In this document: positions 33,430 to 42,924 of the stretch, one piece after another
Layout of the letters: every line of letters starts with the position of its first letter
Numbering within the stretch: position 1 is the first letter of the stretch
Assembly: GCA_016235815.1 (NCBI GenBank)
Contig: JACRIM010000041.1
Location: 62,001-126,000 of the forward strand
Reading direction: 5' to 3'
Source of the DNA: Planctomycetota bacterium
GTDB taxonomy: Bacteria > Planctomycetota > Phycisphaerae > UBA1845 > UTPLA1
DNA length: 64,000 bases
Program-made: the position numbers and the translations under genes
Notes under the pieces: generated by a model
What the model was told of the DNA's origin: nothing
Databases searched by the model: none
The model's input: the letters and a program-made list of their open reading frames with translations, nothing else

Positions 33430-35901
33430 ATGAACGTCGACACGATGAACCGTTGCCCCACCGAGGAAGAGTTGGAACGTCTCGCCAACTCGCAGGGAGA
33501 GCCGTCACGCTCACCCGCGATCGACGACCACCTTGCGGCCTGCCCGCGCTGCCGAGCATGGCTCGACGACGCCCGCGCCGATGAAGACCTTCTGGGAAAT
33601 CTGCGCGGCGTCCTCAGCGGCCATGCCTCCAGCGCCGATTGGAAGGGGTTTGCGTCACCTGCGTCGTCGCCCCGCCTCCCCGAACGCATCGGTCATTACC
33701 GAATTCTCTCACGCCTCGGCGAAGGCGGCATGGGTGTGGTCCTCGAAGCCGAGCAGGATTTCCCGCGCCGAACCGTCGCCATCAAACTCATCCGCCCCGG
33801 CCGACGCTACGACGCCCAGGCCATTCGCCTTTTCGAACGCGAGGTCCGCGCCCTCGCCCGGCTGAAACACCCCGCCATCGCCGCCATCTTCGACGCCGGC
33901 CACACCGACGCCGGCGACCCCTATCTCGTCATGGAGCGCGTGCAGGGCGAGGAGCTATCGCGCTTTCTCACGCGCACCAACCCTCCGCTTCGCGAACGCC
34001 TCGCCCTGTTTCGACAAATCTGCGACGGCGTCGTGGCCGCCCACCAGCGCGGCGTCATCCATCGCGACCTAAAACCCGGCAACATCCTCGTCGAAGCGTC
34101 CATGGCGAACCAATCCCACGGCCCCCTGGCCCCCCGGTCCCCCGGTCCCCAGATCAAGATTCTCGACTTCGGCCTCGCTCGAGTTGCCGACCCCGATTCC
34201 TCGGACGCATCGCTCCACACGCAGGAGGGAAGCGTGCGCGGAACCCTCGCCTACATGAGCCCCGAACAGGCCTCAGGACGATCGGAAGAAGTCGACGTGC
34301 GCTCGGATGTCTATTCGCTCGGCGTTGTCCTCTATGAAGTCCTGACCGGATCACTGCCCTACACGGTCGATCGCGCCCGCCCCCATGACGCCGTGCGCGC
34401 CATCCGCGAAACACCGCCGCGACCGCTCGCAAAACAAAACTCCGAGATCAGCGCAGACCTTCAGACGATCTGCCTCAAAGCCCTGGAGAAGGAGCCGCTT
34501 CGCCGATACCAAAGTGTCGCCGCGTTCGCCGACGATCTCGACCGCCACGCCCGCAACGAGCCGATCCTCGCGAGGTCGCCATCCACCACCTATTACCTTC
34601 GCAAGTTTGTCGCCCGGCATACGCTTGCCGTCAGCTTTGCTGCCGCCATGCTTTTCACACTCGCCGGTTTCGGCGTCTGGATGAACGTGCTTTATCGCCG
34701 CGCCGACGTGCAGCGCGAGGAGGCCGTCGCCGCGAAGGCCGCCGCTGATTCCAAGGCCCGCACCGCCGCCGAGGTGCAGCGTTTCCTCGAAGCCATGCTG
34801 TCCTCCTCCAACCCCGAATCCGCCAAAGGTCGCGACATCTCCATCCTTCGCGAGCTGCTCGACTCCGCCGCCGCCCGCGTGCGCACCGATCTCAACGACC
34901 AGCCTGAGGCCGCCGCATCCGTCGAACGCGCCATCGGCAACACCTACCTCAGTCTCGGCCTCTTTGACCTTGCCGAGTTGCACCTCAAGAACGCCCTCGC
35001 CCTGCGCCGCCATCTTTTTGGGGAGTCAAACGGCGCGGTGGCCGAGAGCCTGAACGACCTCGGCGTCATGTACCGTCGGCTGAAAAACAACGCCGAATCC
35101 GAAAAGCACCTCACCTCCGCCCTCAACATCCGCCGTGCCGCCTTCGGAGAAGACTCCGACGAAGTCGCCGAAAGCACCAACAACCTCGGCGCGCTCCGCA
35201 TTCAGCAAGGCCGCCGTGCAGAAGGCGAAGACATGATCCGCCGCGCCCTCGACATCCAACAACGGCGCACCGGCGGCAAGGATCCCGAACTTGCCTTCGG
35301 CCTTCAGAACCTCGCGACCGTCCTCCTCTATGGCGGCAAACTCGACGAGGCCGAAGCCGCCCTTCGACGCGCCATTGCCATTCGAAAGGAAGCCTTCGGC
35401 GACGCCGACCCGCGCCTGCCGACACTGCTCACCAGCCTTGCCCACGTGGCGATTCATTACAAGGGAGACAAACCCGCCGGCGAATTGCTCCTGCGCGAGG
35501 CCGTCGACATCAGCCGAAAAATCATGGGACCCGATCACCCCGACGCCGCCGATGCCCTTGGCGCGCTGGGTTACTGCCTCGAAAGCCGCCGCGCAGACGA
35601 CGAAGCCGCAAAGATCTTCATTGAAGCGGCTCGCCTGCAGGAGCGCCGTGCACTGGCCGAAGACACGGATCTCATGTCGTATCGTTCAGGAGCAGCACGC
35701 GCCCTTGTCCGCCTCGGTCGTTATGCCGATGCACTCCCCATTCTCGAAACCAACCTCAGCCAAATGCAAGCCCATCGAAACATCTCGCACAAAGCCCTCG
35801 AAGAGTCCGTGCAACTTCGCGCGACCATCGCCGAACACCTCGGCGACAAGCCCCGCGCCGAATACTGGCGTCACACGCTCCTGTCCGACTCACCCCCGTA
35901 A
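33430..35901 (+). CDS. receptor-type Ser/Thr protein kinase with N-terminal zinc finger and C-terminal TPRs
   Basis: The 823-residue protein begins with an anti-sigma-like zinc motif (His34, Cys38, Cys41). A complete kinase domain follows (about 90-385) with GEGGMGVV, VAIKL (Lys119), HRDLKPGN (211-218), DFG (246-248) and SPE. One membrane helix lies at about 396-421 and an array of Fis1/KLC-like TPR repeats at about 500-760 (e.g. AESLNDLGVMYRRLKNNAESEKHL). It lies 25 nt after an ECF sigma gene. I infer that the zinc finger holds the sigma factor and that kinase activity or sensing releases it. Confidence 0.9.
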   Translation: MNVDTMNRCPTEEELERLANSQGEPSRSPAIDDHLAACPRCRAWLDDARADEDLLGNLRGVLSGHASSADWKGFASPASSPRLPERIGHYRILSRLGEGGMGVVLEAEQDFPRRTVAIKLIRPGRRYDAQAIRLFEREVRALARLKHPAIAAIFDAGHTDAGDPYLVMERVQGEELSRFLTRTNPPLRERLALFRQICDGVVAAHQRGVIHRDLKPGNILVEASMANQSHGPLAPRSPGPQIKILDFGLARVADPDSSDASLHTQEGSVRGTLAYMSPEQASGRSEEVDVRSDVYSLGVVLYEVLTGSLPYTVDRARPHDAVRAIRETPPRPLAKQNSEISADLQTICLKALEKEPLRRYQSVAAFADDLDRHARNEPILARSPSTTYYLRKFVARHTLAVSFAAAMLFTLAGFGVWMNVLYRRADVQREEAVAAKAAADSKARTAAEVQRFLEAMLSSSNPESAKGRDISILRELLDSAAARVRTDLNDQPEAAASVERAIGNTYLSLGLFDLAELHLKNALALRRHLFGESNGAVAESLNDLGVMYRRLKNNAESEKHLTSALNIRRAAFGEDSDEVAESTNNLGALRIQQGRRAEGEDMIRRALDIQQRRTGGKDPELAFGLQNLATVLLYGGKLDEAEAALRRAIAIRKEAFGDADPRLPTLLTSLAHVAIHYKGDKPAGELLLREAVDISRKIMGPDHPDAADALGALGYCLESRRADDEAAKIFIEAARLQERRALAEDTDLMSYRSGAARALVRLGRYADALPILETNLSQMQAHRNISHKALEESVQLRATIAEHLGDKPRAEYWRHTLLSDSPP

Positions 35902-35908
35902 AATGCAA

Positions 35909-35936
35909 ACGGCCCACGAGAAACCTCGTGAGCCGT
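35909..35936. terminator. stem-loop between convergent kinase and VOC genes
   Basis: A 12-bp stem with one mismatch (35909-35920 and 35925-35936) closes an AAAC loop. T-rich sequence follows on the minus strand, so it most likely ends the leftward VOC transcript. Confidence 0.55.
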
Positions 35937-35966
35937 CGCGTTGTAAACATCACGTATTCGGGTGAA

Positions 35967-36443
35967 TCACCCGCCGCAACCGCCGCCCGAAAACGCCGCG
36001 GCCATCCGCTTCGCGCACTCCTCGGGAGCGACATCTTCCTTGTGCGTGGCGATCGACCAATGGTGGCCGAAAGGATCGGTCACCTTGCCGTAGCGATCGC
36101 CCCAGAACATATCCGTCACCGGCATCGTCGGTGTCGCACCGGCATCGACCGCCCGCTTGTACGACGCATCGACATCGTTGACGTACAGGTGAATCGTGAC
36201 CGGCGAACCGCCCAGCGTCTTCGGGCCGACGCAGCCATAATCAGGGAACTCATCGGCGATCATCAGGATCGAGTTGCCGATCTTGATCTCGCCGTGCATG
36301 ACGGATTTTCCGTCGGGACCGGGAACGCGCATCAACTCTTCCGCGCCGAAAGCCTTCTTGTAGAAGTCGATCGCCTGACCCGCGCCCTTCGCGATCAGGT
36401 GCGTGGTGATCGAGGTGTATCCGTCTGGAATCGGTTTTGCCAT
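35967..36443 (-). CDS. PhnB-like VOC-superfamily protein
   Basis: The 158-residue protein has MAKPIPDGYTSITTHLIAKGAGQAIDFYKKAFGAEELMR at the start and KVTDPFGHHWSIATHKEDV near the end, the two edges of the PhnB-type glyoxalase fold. The start at 36443 has CAGGAG 8 nt upstream; the longer frame adds unrelated residues. The C-terminus is Gly/Cys-rich (FSGGGCGG). The substrate is unknown. Confidence 0.88.
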   Translation of the reverse strand: MAKPIPDGYTSITTHLIAKGAGQAIDFYKKAFGAEELMRVPGPDGKSVMHGEIKIGNSILMIADEFPDYGCVGPKTLGGSPVTIHLYVNDVDASYKRAVDAGATPTMPVTDMFWGDRYGKVTDPFGHHWSIATHKEDVAPEECAKRMAAAFSGGGCGG

Positions 36444-36655
36444 GAGTGAATCTCCTGATGTCGTGTTCATCGCAAAGCCGGCGCCGACATCGCGCGTGGC
36501 GGCCGCGAAGTGAATAGTCGCCATCCATGGACGTGAATAAGGGAGAGATGGGGGCGTCAAACGAACGCGGATCCATGCCCCATCATGTCTGTCTGCGTCG
36601 GCGGTCGGCCCGACTTCCCGAACGATTGAATCGTACCGCCGCGATTCTGCGAACG

Positions 36656-37036
36656 CTAGGCCGCCTGTGGTGAACGTTTCGATCCGGCCAAGGCATACAT
36701 GACGACCCCGCCGATCAGCCCTGCCACCGCCGATCCCATGGTTCCAAACGCCAGAATCATCGGCTCGCTATCCTTCAGAACTACCGAAACGGCAATCCCG
36801 ACGAGGGCACAATCGCCGCCGACCAGGGCCCCGCCCGCCATCGCCCCAGCCTTGCTCCGCGCAGCGACACCTCCGAACCATGCGCCGACGATCAGCGAGA
36901 TGAGCATCCCGCCGGCCGCGAAGACGTTCTGCTTCACGAACTCGTTGTAATGTCCGGCGAGCACCATGCCGACCTGCAGCACGGTGCCGACAACCGACGT
37001 AATCCCAAACCACTTGACGAATTCCTGCTGGTTCAT
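36656..37036 (-). CDS. small membrane protein, last gene of the TetR operon
   Basis: The 126-residue protein has four hydrophobic segments rich in Gly and Ala (e.g. GGMLISLIVGAWFGGVAARSK and AGLIGGVVMYALAG). I recognise no family. It starts 30 nt after the stop of the SRPBCC/WD40 gene on the same strand, so it probably belongs to that operon. Confidence 0.65.
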   Translation of the reverse strand: MNQQEFVKWFGITSVVGTVLQVGMVLAGHYNEFVKQNVFAAGGMLISLIVGAWFGGVAARSKAGAMAGGALVGGDCALVGIAVSVVLKDSEPMILAFGTMGSAVAGLIGGVVMYALAGSKRSPQAA

Positions 37037-37066
37037 GTTCGCTGCTCCTGTTAGATATGTGTTCCA

Positions 37067-40000
37067 TTATCGACCATGTGCCGAGATAAGTTCCCGCATC
37101 GGCCGCGAATCCAAAATCCGTATCGACTTATCCGTGCTCGCCGTCGCCAGTCGCGTGCCATCCTTGCTGAACGAAAGGTGCCAAACGCCGTCCGCGTTAG
37201 GCCGCAACGCCACGACCGAAACGCCATGCTCGACGTCGAGAATCATGCAGCGGTTGCCGCCCGTCGCGACGCGCGAGCCATCCGGACTAAAAGCGACACG
37301 ATAAATGTTGTCATCACTCTTGAGCAGGACGCGAATCTCGTCGCCACTGCGTGCATCCCAAAGTCGAACGGTTCCGTCCGCTGAACCCGATGCAACCTTC
37401 GTGCCATCCGGGCTGAATACTGCCGACTCGATGTTTCCCTCATGCCCTGTCATTACGGCAATCGGCTTGCCCGTCACGGCATCCCACGTGCGAACGGTCT
37501 TATCGGCAGCGCTGGCCGCGACCATCGCACCGTCCGGGCTGATCGCCACGCTCTGCACCTTGCCTTCGGGTCCGTCGAGTTTGAATCTGACCGACTCCGT
37601 CTCTACATCCCACACAGCGACGCTCTTACCCTGTGCCGCAGCTGCAAACGTGCCATCGGCGCTGAGCGCGGCGTGATAAACACCCGACTCATTCTTCAGC
37701 GCCTTAACTTGCTTTTGCGTCGCGGTGTCCCAAATCCTTAAATACTTGTCGTACGAACACGACAACAACCGCGTCCCGTCGGCGCCCAGGCTCAGCGTGT
37801 TCACCGATTGGCCGCCATGTGCATCCCAATGTGCGATCTGCTCTCCCGTCGCCGTGCCCCAGATCGAGATCGTGCCGTCGTAGCCACAGGTGTACATTCG
37901 CTTTCCATCAGGGCTGAACAGCGCTGCATAACACGCCGCTGATTGCACGACCTTGAGTCCGCCGTAATGCGCGAACGACGCATCCCACACTCGCACCGTG
38001 CCGTCCAGCGCCGACGAAATCAGCCGATCGCCCTTCGGCGTCCAACAAATGCCCCGCACATCCATCGAATGCCCGCGCAGCGCTGAGAGTTCTTTCCACG
38101 TCGCCACATCCCAGATTCGCACGCACTCATCCCCGCCCGCCGTTGCCAGGCGCGATCCGTCCGGGCTGAAGCGAACGCCGTTCACATAATCGATATGGCC
38201 CCGTAGCGTCGCGACCGGTTCCAATGTTGCCGCGTTCCACACGCGAGCCGTTCGGTCCTTGGAACCCGCCACCACATACTTTCCATTCGGACTGACGCAC
38301 AGCGCATCAATCGCGCTGTACAACCCCTCCTCGGGAATCGTCACGCTCCGCGGCTTGCCGGATTCTTCGCTGGTCAGGTCCCATGAAAAGACGATCGAAT
38401 CCCACGTACCCGCAAAAATCGTGTTGCCATCGGGCGACCACGCAATCGAACTGATCGGCTTCACGCCGCCATTTCGCAGCACGCGCTTCGCCTTTGGCTC
38501 CCCCGGTGCCCCCGTACTCCAAAGGTGAACCTGCCCCTCGATCACCACGCTTGGAGACGTGGAGTGCAAGACATACGAGCACGACGCGACCTGCGACCCA
38601 TCCGGGCTGAACGCCACACACGGCACTGGGTTCTTATGCCCCTTGTAGGTCGCAAGTAACTCACCGCTGCTTGCCACCCACAGCCGCACTGTCTTGTCTT
38701 GTGATGATGATGCGACCAGTTCGCCATCGGGGCTGAACGCGACGGTGAAGATCGGGGCACTGTGACCGCTAAGCGTGGCAAGCTCCTTGCCCGTCGCGGC
38801 GTCCCAGATCTTCACCAGCGCGTCGTTGCCGCCAGTGGCAATCCGCGTTCCGTCCGGACTAACCGCCACCGTCATGAGTCCTTCTTTGTTTACCTCAATC
38901 GTGCGCAGGGAATCGTCGAGCAGAGAACTCAGGTGCCGCCATTCCCAATTCCGCATCGGCTCGGGCGCCGACAGAATCCAACGCCGCGCCTCGGCCAACT
39001 CATTCAACCGAAACGACGCCTCAGCAGCCGCGAGGTGCGCGGCGTACGATTCCACCTGTTCTGGAGAAGCCACCGAAGGTGCCGCCGCACGCTTTCCTTT
39101 CGAGGCGAATTGCGCCTGCAACTTCTCAATCGTCCACTCGTTGCCGACCTCGAAGAACGCCAGCATCTTCTGCGACTCTTCATCGTCGCCGTAACCCATC
39201 CCGGTCACCGTAAGCCGTGTTCGTCGCTCTCCGACCGGCTCAAAGCGGATAACAGTCCACGCGTTCTTGATCGCCTCCTTGAACGGAAACCCCTCCGGCG
39301 GCTTCCCCACTTTGATTGAAAACACTCGCTCCGGCTCAACCGTCAGCACGATGTTCTCAATCGTCCCGGGATCACCGATCACACCCTCTTTGTTGTAATG
39401 CGTGAGCATTCGCCCGCCGGGACGAAGTTCGATCTCGGCATGCGCCACCATCCAGGACTCCATGCCTTCCTTGGTCGTCATCGCCTTCCAAACATCGGCG
39501 ACAGGCGCATCGATGATGCCTTCCTGCCGCAGGTAGTCCTTCCCGCGCTCGGTGCTCACCGTTGATGTCAGCTTGTCGTACACGCCGTTCAGGAAAATAG
39601 CGTTGTTTTTCAGGAAATACTCGAATGCGTCATCCCATTCCTTCTCGCCCGTCTTCCAGCCCACGCACACCAGCCGCAGCTTCGTCGACTTCGAATCCAC
39701 CTTTTCAAAGTAGTACGCGCTCCACGTTCCGCCCTTGCGCACATTCGGAAACTGCGGCGGCGCACTGCCCGACGTGGACAGCATCTCCAGCGGCACATAC
39801 GACATCACCTTGTTCGTCGCGCCCGGCCAGAACGAATACTTCCCGCCCGGCGTCAACTCAACCTCCGGCGTCTGACCGCCCAGCCGCTTCAGCCCCTTGC
39901 TCGTCGTCAGATGCGTCCACACCTTTTCCAACGGCGCGGGAATCGTCATCTCAAAATCCTGCCGCCGCTCCGGCTTGGAATATGAATGCACCGTCACGTG

Positions 40001-40603
40001 CTTATCCGTCCAGGTCTTGTCCGGCTTCGCCGCCTCGGCCGCCTCGTCGTCGCCCTCGTCCTTGTATTTCTGTTTAAGCTGATTGAGCACATTGCCCCAC
40101 GCCTTGTCGAAGTACGCATACCCCTCATCCCAATCCTTGCCGTCCTTCCATCCCGCGTGCCAGAATCGAACCCGCGTCTTGCCCGGCCCTGCATCGTCGA
40201 ATCGGAGCACCACGTGCGTTTTCACCTTGGCCTTCCGCAGGCTCATCACCTTCGGCGGGAACGACCACTCAAACGAAACCATCTCCATCGGGATGTACGA
40301 GAGCACCTTGCACCCTTCGCTCCCGCGATAGCCCGCCTCGTCCGGCTCCTTCATCCCCATGTAGAGCTCATACGGCCCGCCGATCTCCAGCTCGATCCTG
40401 CAGTCGGGCGAGAAAAACGACTTGATCCCCTCCTCCGTTGTCCACGCATGCCATACCTTCGCACGCGGCGCATCGACGATCACCTCTTTCGCAAGAACGC
40501 GTTCACCCTTCGTCTTCGACTTGTTCGCTTCATCCGCCCGCAATCCTGCGACCACGACGGACAATCCCAACGCCAACATCACCAACATTTTCTTCCGCAA
40601 CAT
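37067..40603 (-). CDS. exported protein with three SRPBCC (AHSA1-like) domains and fourteen WD40 blades
   Basis: After a signal peptide (residues 1-23) the 1178-residue protein has three START/SRPBCC-type ligand-binding domains at about 36-183, 215-346 and 355-500, each opening with a strand such as EVIVDAPRAKVWHAWTTEEGIKS. A short linker (EARRWILSAPEPMRNWEWRHL) follows, of a kind I know from planctomycete kinase-WD40 proteins. Then come fourteen WD-type blades (570-1175; VKIWDAATG, VRLWVASSG, through VRLWDARSG), enough for two seven-blade propellers. SRPBCC domains bind hydrophobic ligands or chaperone clients. The fusion with WD40 is unusual. It lies 25 nt after a TetR gene and is probably under its control. 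Confidence 0.85.
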   Translation of the reverse strand: MLRKKMLVMLALGLSVVVAGLRADEANKSKTKGERVLAKEVIVDAPRAKVWHAWTTEEGIKSFFSPDCRIELEIGGPYELYMGMKEPDEAGYRGSEGCKVLSYIPMEMVSFEWSFPPKVMSLRKAKVKTHVVLRFDDAGPGKTRVRFWHAGWKDGKDWDEGYAYFDKAWGNVLNQLKQKYKDEGDDEAAEAAKPDKTWTDKHVTVHSYSKPERRQDFEMTIPAPLEKVWTHLTTSKGLKRLGGQTPEVELTPGGKYSFWPGATNKVMSYVPLEMLSTSGSAPPQFPNVRKGGTWSAYYFEKVDSKSTKLRLVCVGWKTGEKEWDDAFEYFLKNNAIFLNGVYDKLTSTVSTERGKDYLRQEGIIDAPVADVWKAMTTKEGMESWMVAHAEIELRPGGRMLTHYNKEGVIGDPGTIENIVLTVEPERVFSIKVGKPPEGFPFKEAIKNAWTVIRFEPVGERRTRLTVTGMGYGDDEESQKMLAFFEVGNEWTIEKLQAQFASKGKRAAAPSVASPEQVESYAAHLAAAEASFRLNELAEARRWILSAPEPMRNWEWRHLSSLLDDSLRTIEVNKEGLMTVAVSPDGTRIATGGNDALVKIWDAATGKELATLSGHSAPIFTVAFSPDGELVASSSQDKTVRLWVASSGELLATYKGHKNPVPCVAFSPDGSQVASCSYVLHSTSPSVVIEGQVHLWSTGAPGEPKAKRVLRNGGVKPISSIAWSPDGNTIFAGTWDSIVFSWDLTSEESGKPRSVTIPEEGLYSAIDALCVSPNGKYVVAGSKDRTARVWNAATLEPVATLRGHIDYVNGVRFSPDGSRLATAGGDECVRIWDVATWKELSALRGHSMDVRGICWTPKGDRLISSALDGTVRVWDASFAHYGGLKVVQSAACYAALFSPDGKRMYTCGYDGTISIWGTATGEQIAHWDAHGGQSVNTLSLGADGTRLLSCSYDKYLRIWDTATQKQVKALKNESGVYHAALSADGTFAAAAQGKSVAVWDVETESVRFKLDGPEGKVQSVAISPDGAMVAASAADKTVRTWDAVTGKPIAVMTGHEGNIESAVFSPDGTKVASGSADGTVRLWDARSGDEIRVLLKSDDNIYRVAFSPDGSRVATGGNRCMILDVEHGVSVVALRPNADGVWHLSFSKDGTRLATASTDKSIRILDSRPMRELISAHGR

Positions 40604-40628
40604 CGCTTTGTCCTTTCTGACTCACCGA

Positions 40629-41231
40629 TCACGCCCGGTCAGGGGCCTTCATCAATCGTGCGAAATAATCCTTCAGCATCTCCACCGACGAATCGAACGG
40701 CTCGATGCTCTTCGCCGTCCGCGCCTGCATCACGCCGCCCTCCATCGTCGTGAGCACAAACGTCGCCAGCTTGTCCCGATCCACATCCCCCGGCAGCCGC
40801 GCACCCGCATCCTCCAGGCAACGCCTCACAGCGAGCCGCCAGTTTTCAAAATTCTCAAAAATCTTCTGTCGCGCCGAAGGCAGATGATTCCCCACCTCCA
40901 GCGCCAAGTTTCCAATCGGGCAGCCATAGGTGTAATCCGTCATGATCAAAAACTGCCGATACCCGCCAAGCAGTGCCCACACCCGTTCGATCGGGTCCGT
41001 CACATCCTTCCACAACGGCTCCAATAACACCGGCTGCATCATGTCCTTGTAGAGCTCCAATACCGCGATCAGCAGCTCCTCCTTGCTCTTGAAGAAGTGG
41101 TACAGGCTTCCGCTGTTGGCCTCCGCCTTCTTCAGGATGTCCGCCAACGATGCCCCCGCGAACCCGTGCTCATAGAACAGCTCCCGGGCCGCGTTCACGA
41201 TCCGATCTCGCGTTGTGTTGCTCTCAGCCAT
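40629..41231 (-). CDS. TetR-family transcriptional regulator
   Basis: The 200-residue protein has the TetR HTH (RDRIVNAARELFYEHGFAGASLADILKKAEANSGSLYHFFKSKEELL) and an all-helical ligand-binding half with YTYGCPIGNLALEVG, which resembles the TetR_C-type domain of quinone- or electrophile-sensing members; the Cys in YGCP may be the sensor. I chose the second in-frame Met (41231). The gene heads an operon with the SRPBCC/WD40 gene and a small membrane protein. A near-palindrome lies just upstream. Confidence 0.88.
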   Translation of the reverse strand: MAESNTTRDRIVNAARELFYEHGFAGASLADILKKAEANSGSLYHFFKSKEELLIAVLELYKDMMQPVLLEPLWKDVTDPIERVWALLGGYRQFLIMTDYTYGCPIGNLALEVGNHLPSARQKIFENFENWRLAVRRCLEDAGARLPGDVDRDKLATFVLTTMEGGVMQARTAKSIEPFDSSVEMLKDYFARLMKAPDRA

Positions 41232-41249
41232 TCTTAGTTGATTGCTCAA

Positions 41250-41262
41250 GTAAGTAACCTAC
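41250..41262. promoter_or_regulatory. candidate TetR operator
   Basis: GTAAGTAACCTAC is a near-perfect dyad (ten of twelve paired positions, with one central base) 19 nt upstream of the TetR start. The GTAAGT-like half-sites fit known TetR-type operators, so it may mediate autoregulation. Confidence 0.45.
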
Positions 41263-41485
41263 CAAGAATAAACGCCCTCCGTCAACCCTATTCACTCAAA
41301 AAATGACGAAATTGAGTTATCGGGCATTAGCCGGCCCCCCCCCCCATTCGTCGGCCTCGGCAGTAACCCGGCTTGCAAGACGTGGAGGCCCGAACGATTC
41401 CCGATGCCGCAGCGATGATGTACCTCATCGTTTCTCGATCGAAGGTGGATACAACAACGCATTCGCCAAACCCGAAAGGAACCCC

Positions 41486-42040
41486 ATGGATATCCTCCCC
41501 CTCTGGCTACCCATTCTCCTCTCCGCAGCCATCGTCTGGATTATCTCCGCCATTGTCTGGATGGCCCTGCCCCATCACAAGCGCGACTACATCGGCCTCA
41601 CCGACGAAGACGGATTCATGGACTACATCCGCAAGAGCGGCATCAAGCCGGGCAACTACGCCTTTCCTGACTGCCACAAGCCCGGGGCGATGAAGTCGGA
41701 GAAAGTGCAAAAGTCATGGGTGGAAGGCCCGGTTGGGCACGTCAGCGTCTGGCGAACACCCCTCACCATGGGCGACAAGATGGTCGGCACCTTCATCGTC
41801 TATCTCGTTGTGAGCACCCTCATCGCCTATCTCACGCGCGTCGCCATCCCCGGCGCGGCTTCCTTCGCAAAGGTCTTCCAGGTCGCGGCCACCGCGGGAA
41901 TCCTTGCCTACTGCTTCTCCCACGTCCCCAACGCCATCTGGTGGGGCTCGTACAGGCGCACCATCATCGCCAACATCATCGACGGCATCGTCTACGGCTG
42001 CATCACCGGCGCGATCTTCGCATGGCGGTGGCCCCACTGA
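41486..42040 (+). CDS. membrane protein of unknown function
   Basis: The 184-residue protein has a first membrane helix (LWLPILLSAAIVWIISAIVWMAL), a soluble stretch of 60 residues with the motif HHKRDYIGLTDEDGFMDYIRKSGIKPGNYAFPD, then three further helices. I recall proteins of this pattern in other bacteria without a known role. The ATG at 41486 has AAAGGA 6-7 nt upstream. A run of eleven C residues at 41335-41345 lies upstream in the gap between the TetR gene and this one. Confidence 0.75.
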   Translation: MDILPLWLPILLSAAIVWIISAIVWMALPHHKRDYIGLTDEDGFMDYIRKSGIKPGNYAFPDCHKPGAMKSEKVQKSWVEGPVGHVSVWRTPLTMGDKMVGTFIVYLVVSTLIAYLTRVAIPGAASFAKVFQVAATAGILAYCFSHVPNAIWWGSYRRTIIANIIDGIVYGCITGAIFAWRWPH

Positions 42041-42183
42041 CGCCGCAGTTCCGCCGTGCAACGGACCTTGGCAATGAGATCGTCAATGCGGAATCGTTGG
42101 CATCAAGGATCGCCATCTCCCTCTCCCGTTGCTACATTCCCCTGCGGATTCTGTACAATAACATCAACCAAGCGGAGTCCTTC

Positions 42184-42924
42184 GTGGCGACAGTAAGCAC
42201 CTGGCCCCGTCTTTCCAAAGCCCCAATCGTTGAAGGCCTGATCGACATTCATGTCGAGCGGTCGTCTAACGCAACGATTTCTGCGCTGAAGGCCGTCTGC
42301 GACGAACTTGCCACCGAATTTCCGTCACGGCAAGAAATGCGCACCTTGGTGGCCCAGGTCAACGTTTCGCCTGATCCGAACGCAAGTACCCTGACCACCG
42401 ATGAAACACCAGGCGGGGTCGTTCTTCGTTCCATAGACGAAAAATGGGTGGTGCAATTCCGCTTGGACGGATTCACGGTGTCGCGACTGAAGCCTTACGG
42501 CACGTGGGACGAACTCAAAGGAAAGGCTTCAGCGCTTTGGTTAAAGTACTTGGAGGCAGCAAATCCGAAAAAAATCGTTCGAATCGCATCAAGGTTTATC
42601 AATCGTGTTCAGTTGCCGATCGGCGAGTCCTTCGAGAAAACATTCCTGACCAACTTCGTGATCGGCCCGAGCCTTCCACAGTCTGTTGCAGGCTACCTGC
42701 TTCGTGTGATTATCCCGTTCGAAGAGCTTAATGCGACCGCTATCATGACCCAGTCGCTCGAAGAGAATAGTGCCGATTGCATTCTCGACCTTGATACCTT
42801 TTCAATACAACCGCAAGGTATTGGTGAGCAGAACATGTGGACCAAACTCGATGAACTTCGAGAGGTGAAGAATCGATTGTTCTTCGGGTGCTTTACTGAC
42901 GCAGCCTTGGAGCGATTCAAATGA
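42184..42924 (+). CDS. TIGR04255-family protein
   Basis: The 246-residue protein begins VATVSTWPRLSKAPIVEGLIDIHVERS. This fits the (K/S)-x-P-x-V-E-x-x-I-x-I opening of the sporadically distributed TIGR04255 family, and it has further typical spots (RFINRVQLP and a C-terminal LDELREVKNRLFFGCFTDAALERF, which resembles the H..I...F....T...L..F end of the family). Function is unknown. The start is a GTG at 42184 with GGAG 6 nt upstream. Its stop overlaps the start of the next gene as ATGA (42921-42924), so it is the first of a coupled three-gene set. Confidence 0.8.
   Translation: MATVSTWPRLSKAPIVEGLIDIHVERSSNATISALKAVCDELATEFPSRQEMRTLVAQVNVSPDPNASTLTTDETPGGVVLRSIDEKWVVQFRLDGFTVSRLKPYGTWDELKGKASALWLKYLEAANPKKIVRIASRFINRVQLPIGESFEKTFLTNFVIGPSLPQSVAGYLLRVIIPFEELNATAIMTQSLEENSADCILDLDTFSIQPQGIGEQNMWTKLDELREVKNRLFFGCFTDAALERFK

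Noticed and set aside
41335-41345. Run of eleven C as a possible phase-variation tract
   Set aside because: It lies 140 nt before the next gene and outside any recognisable promoter, so there is no sign that length changes would matter.
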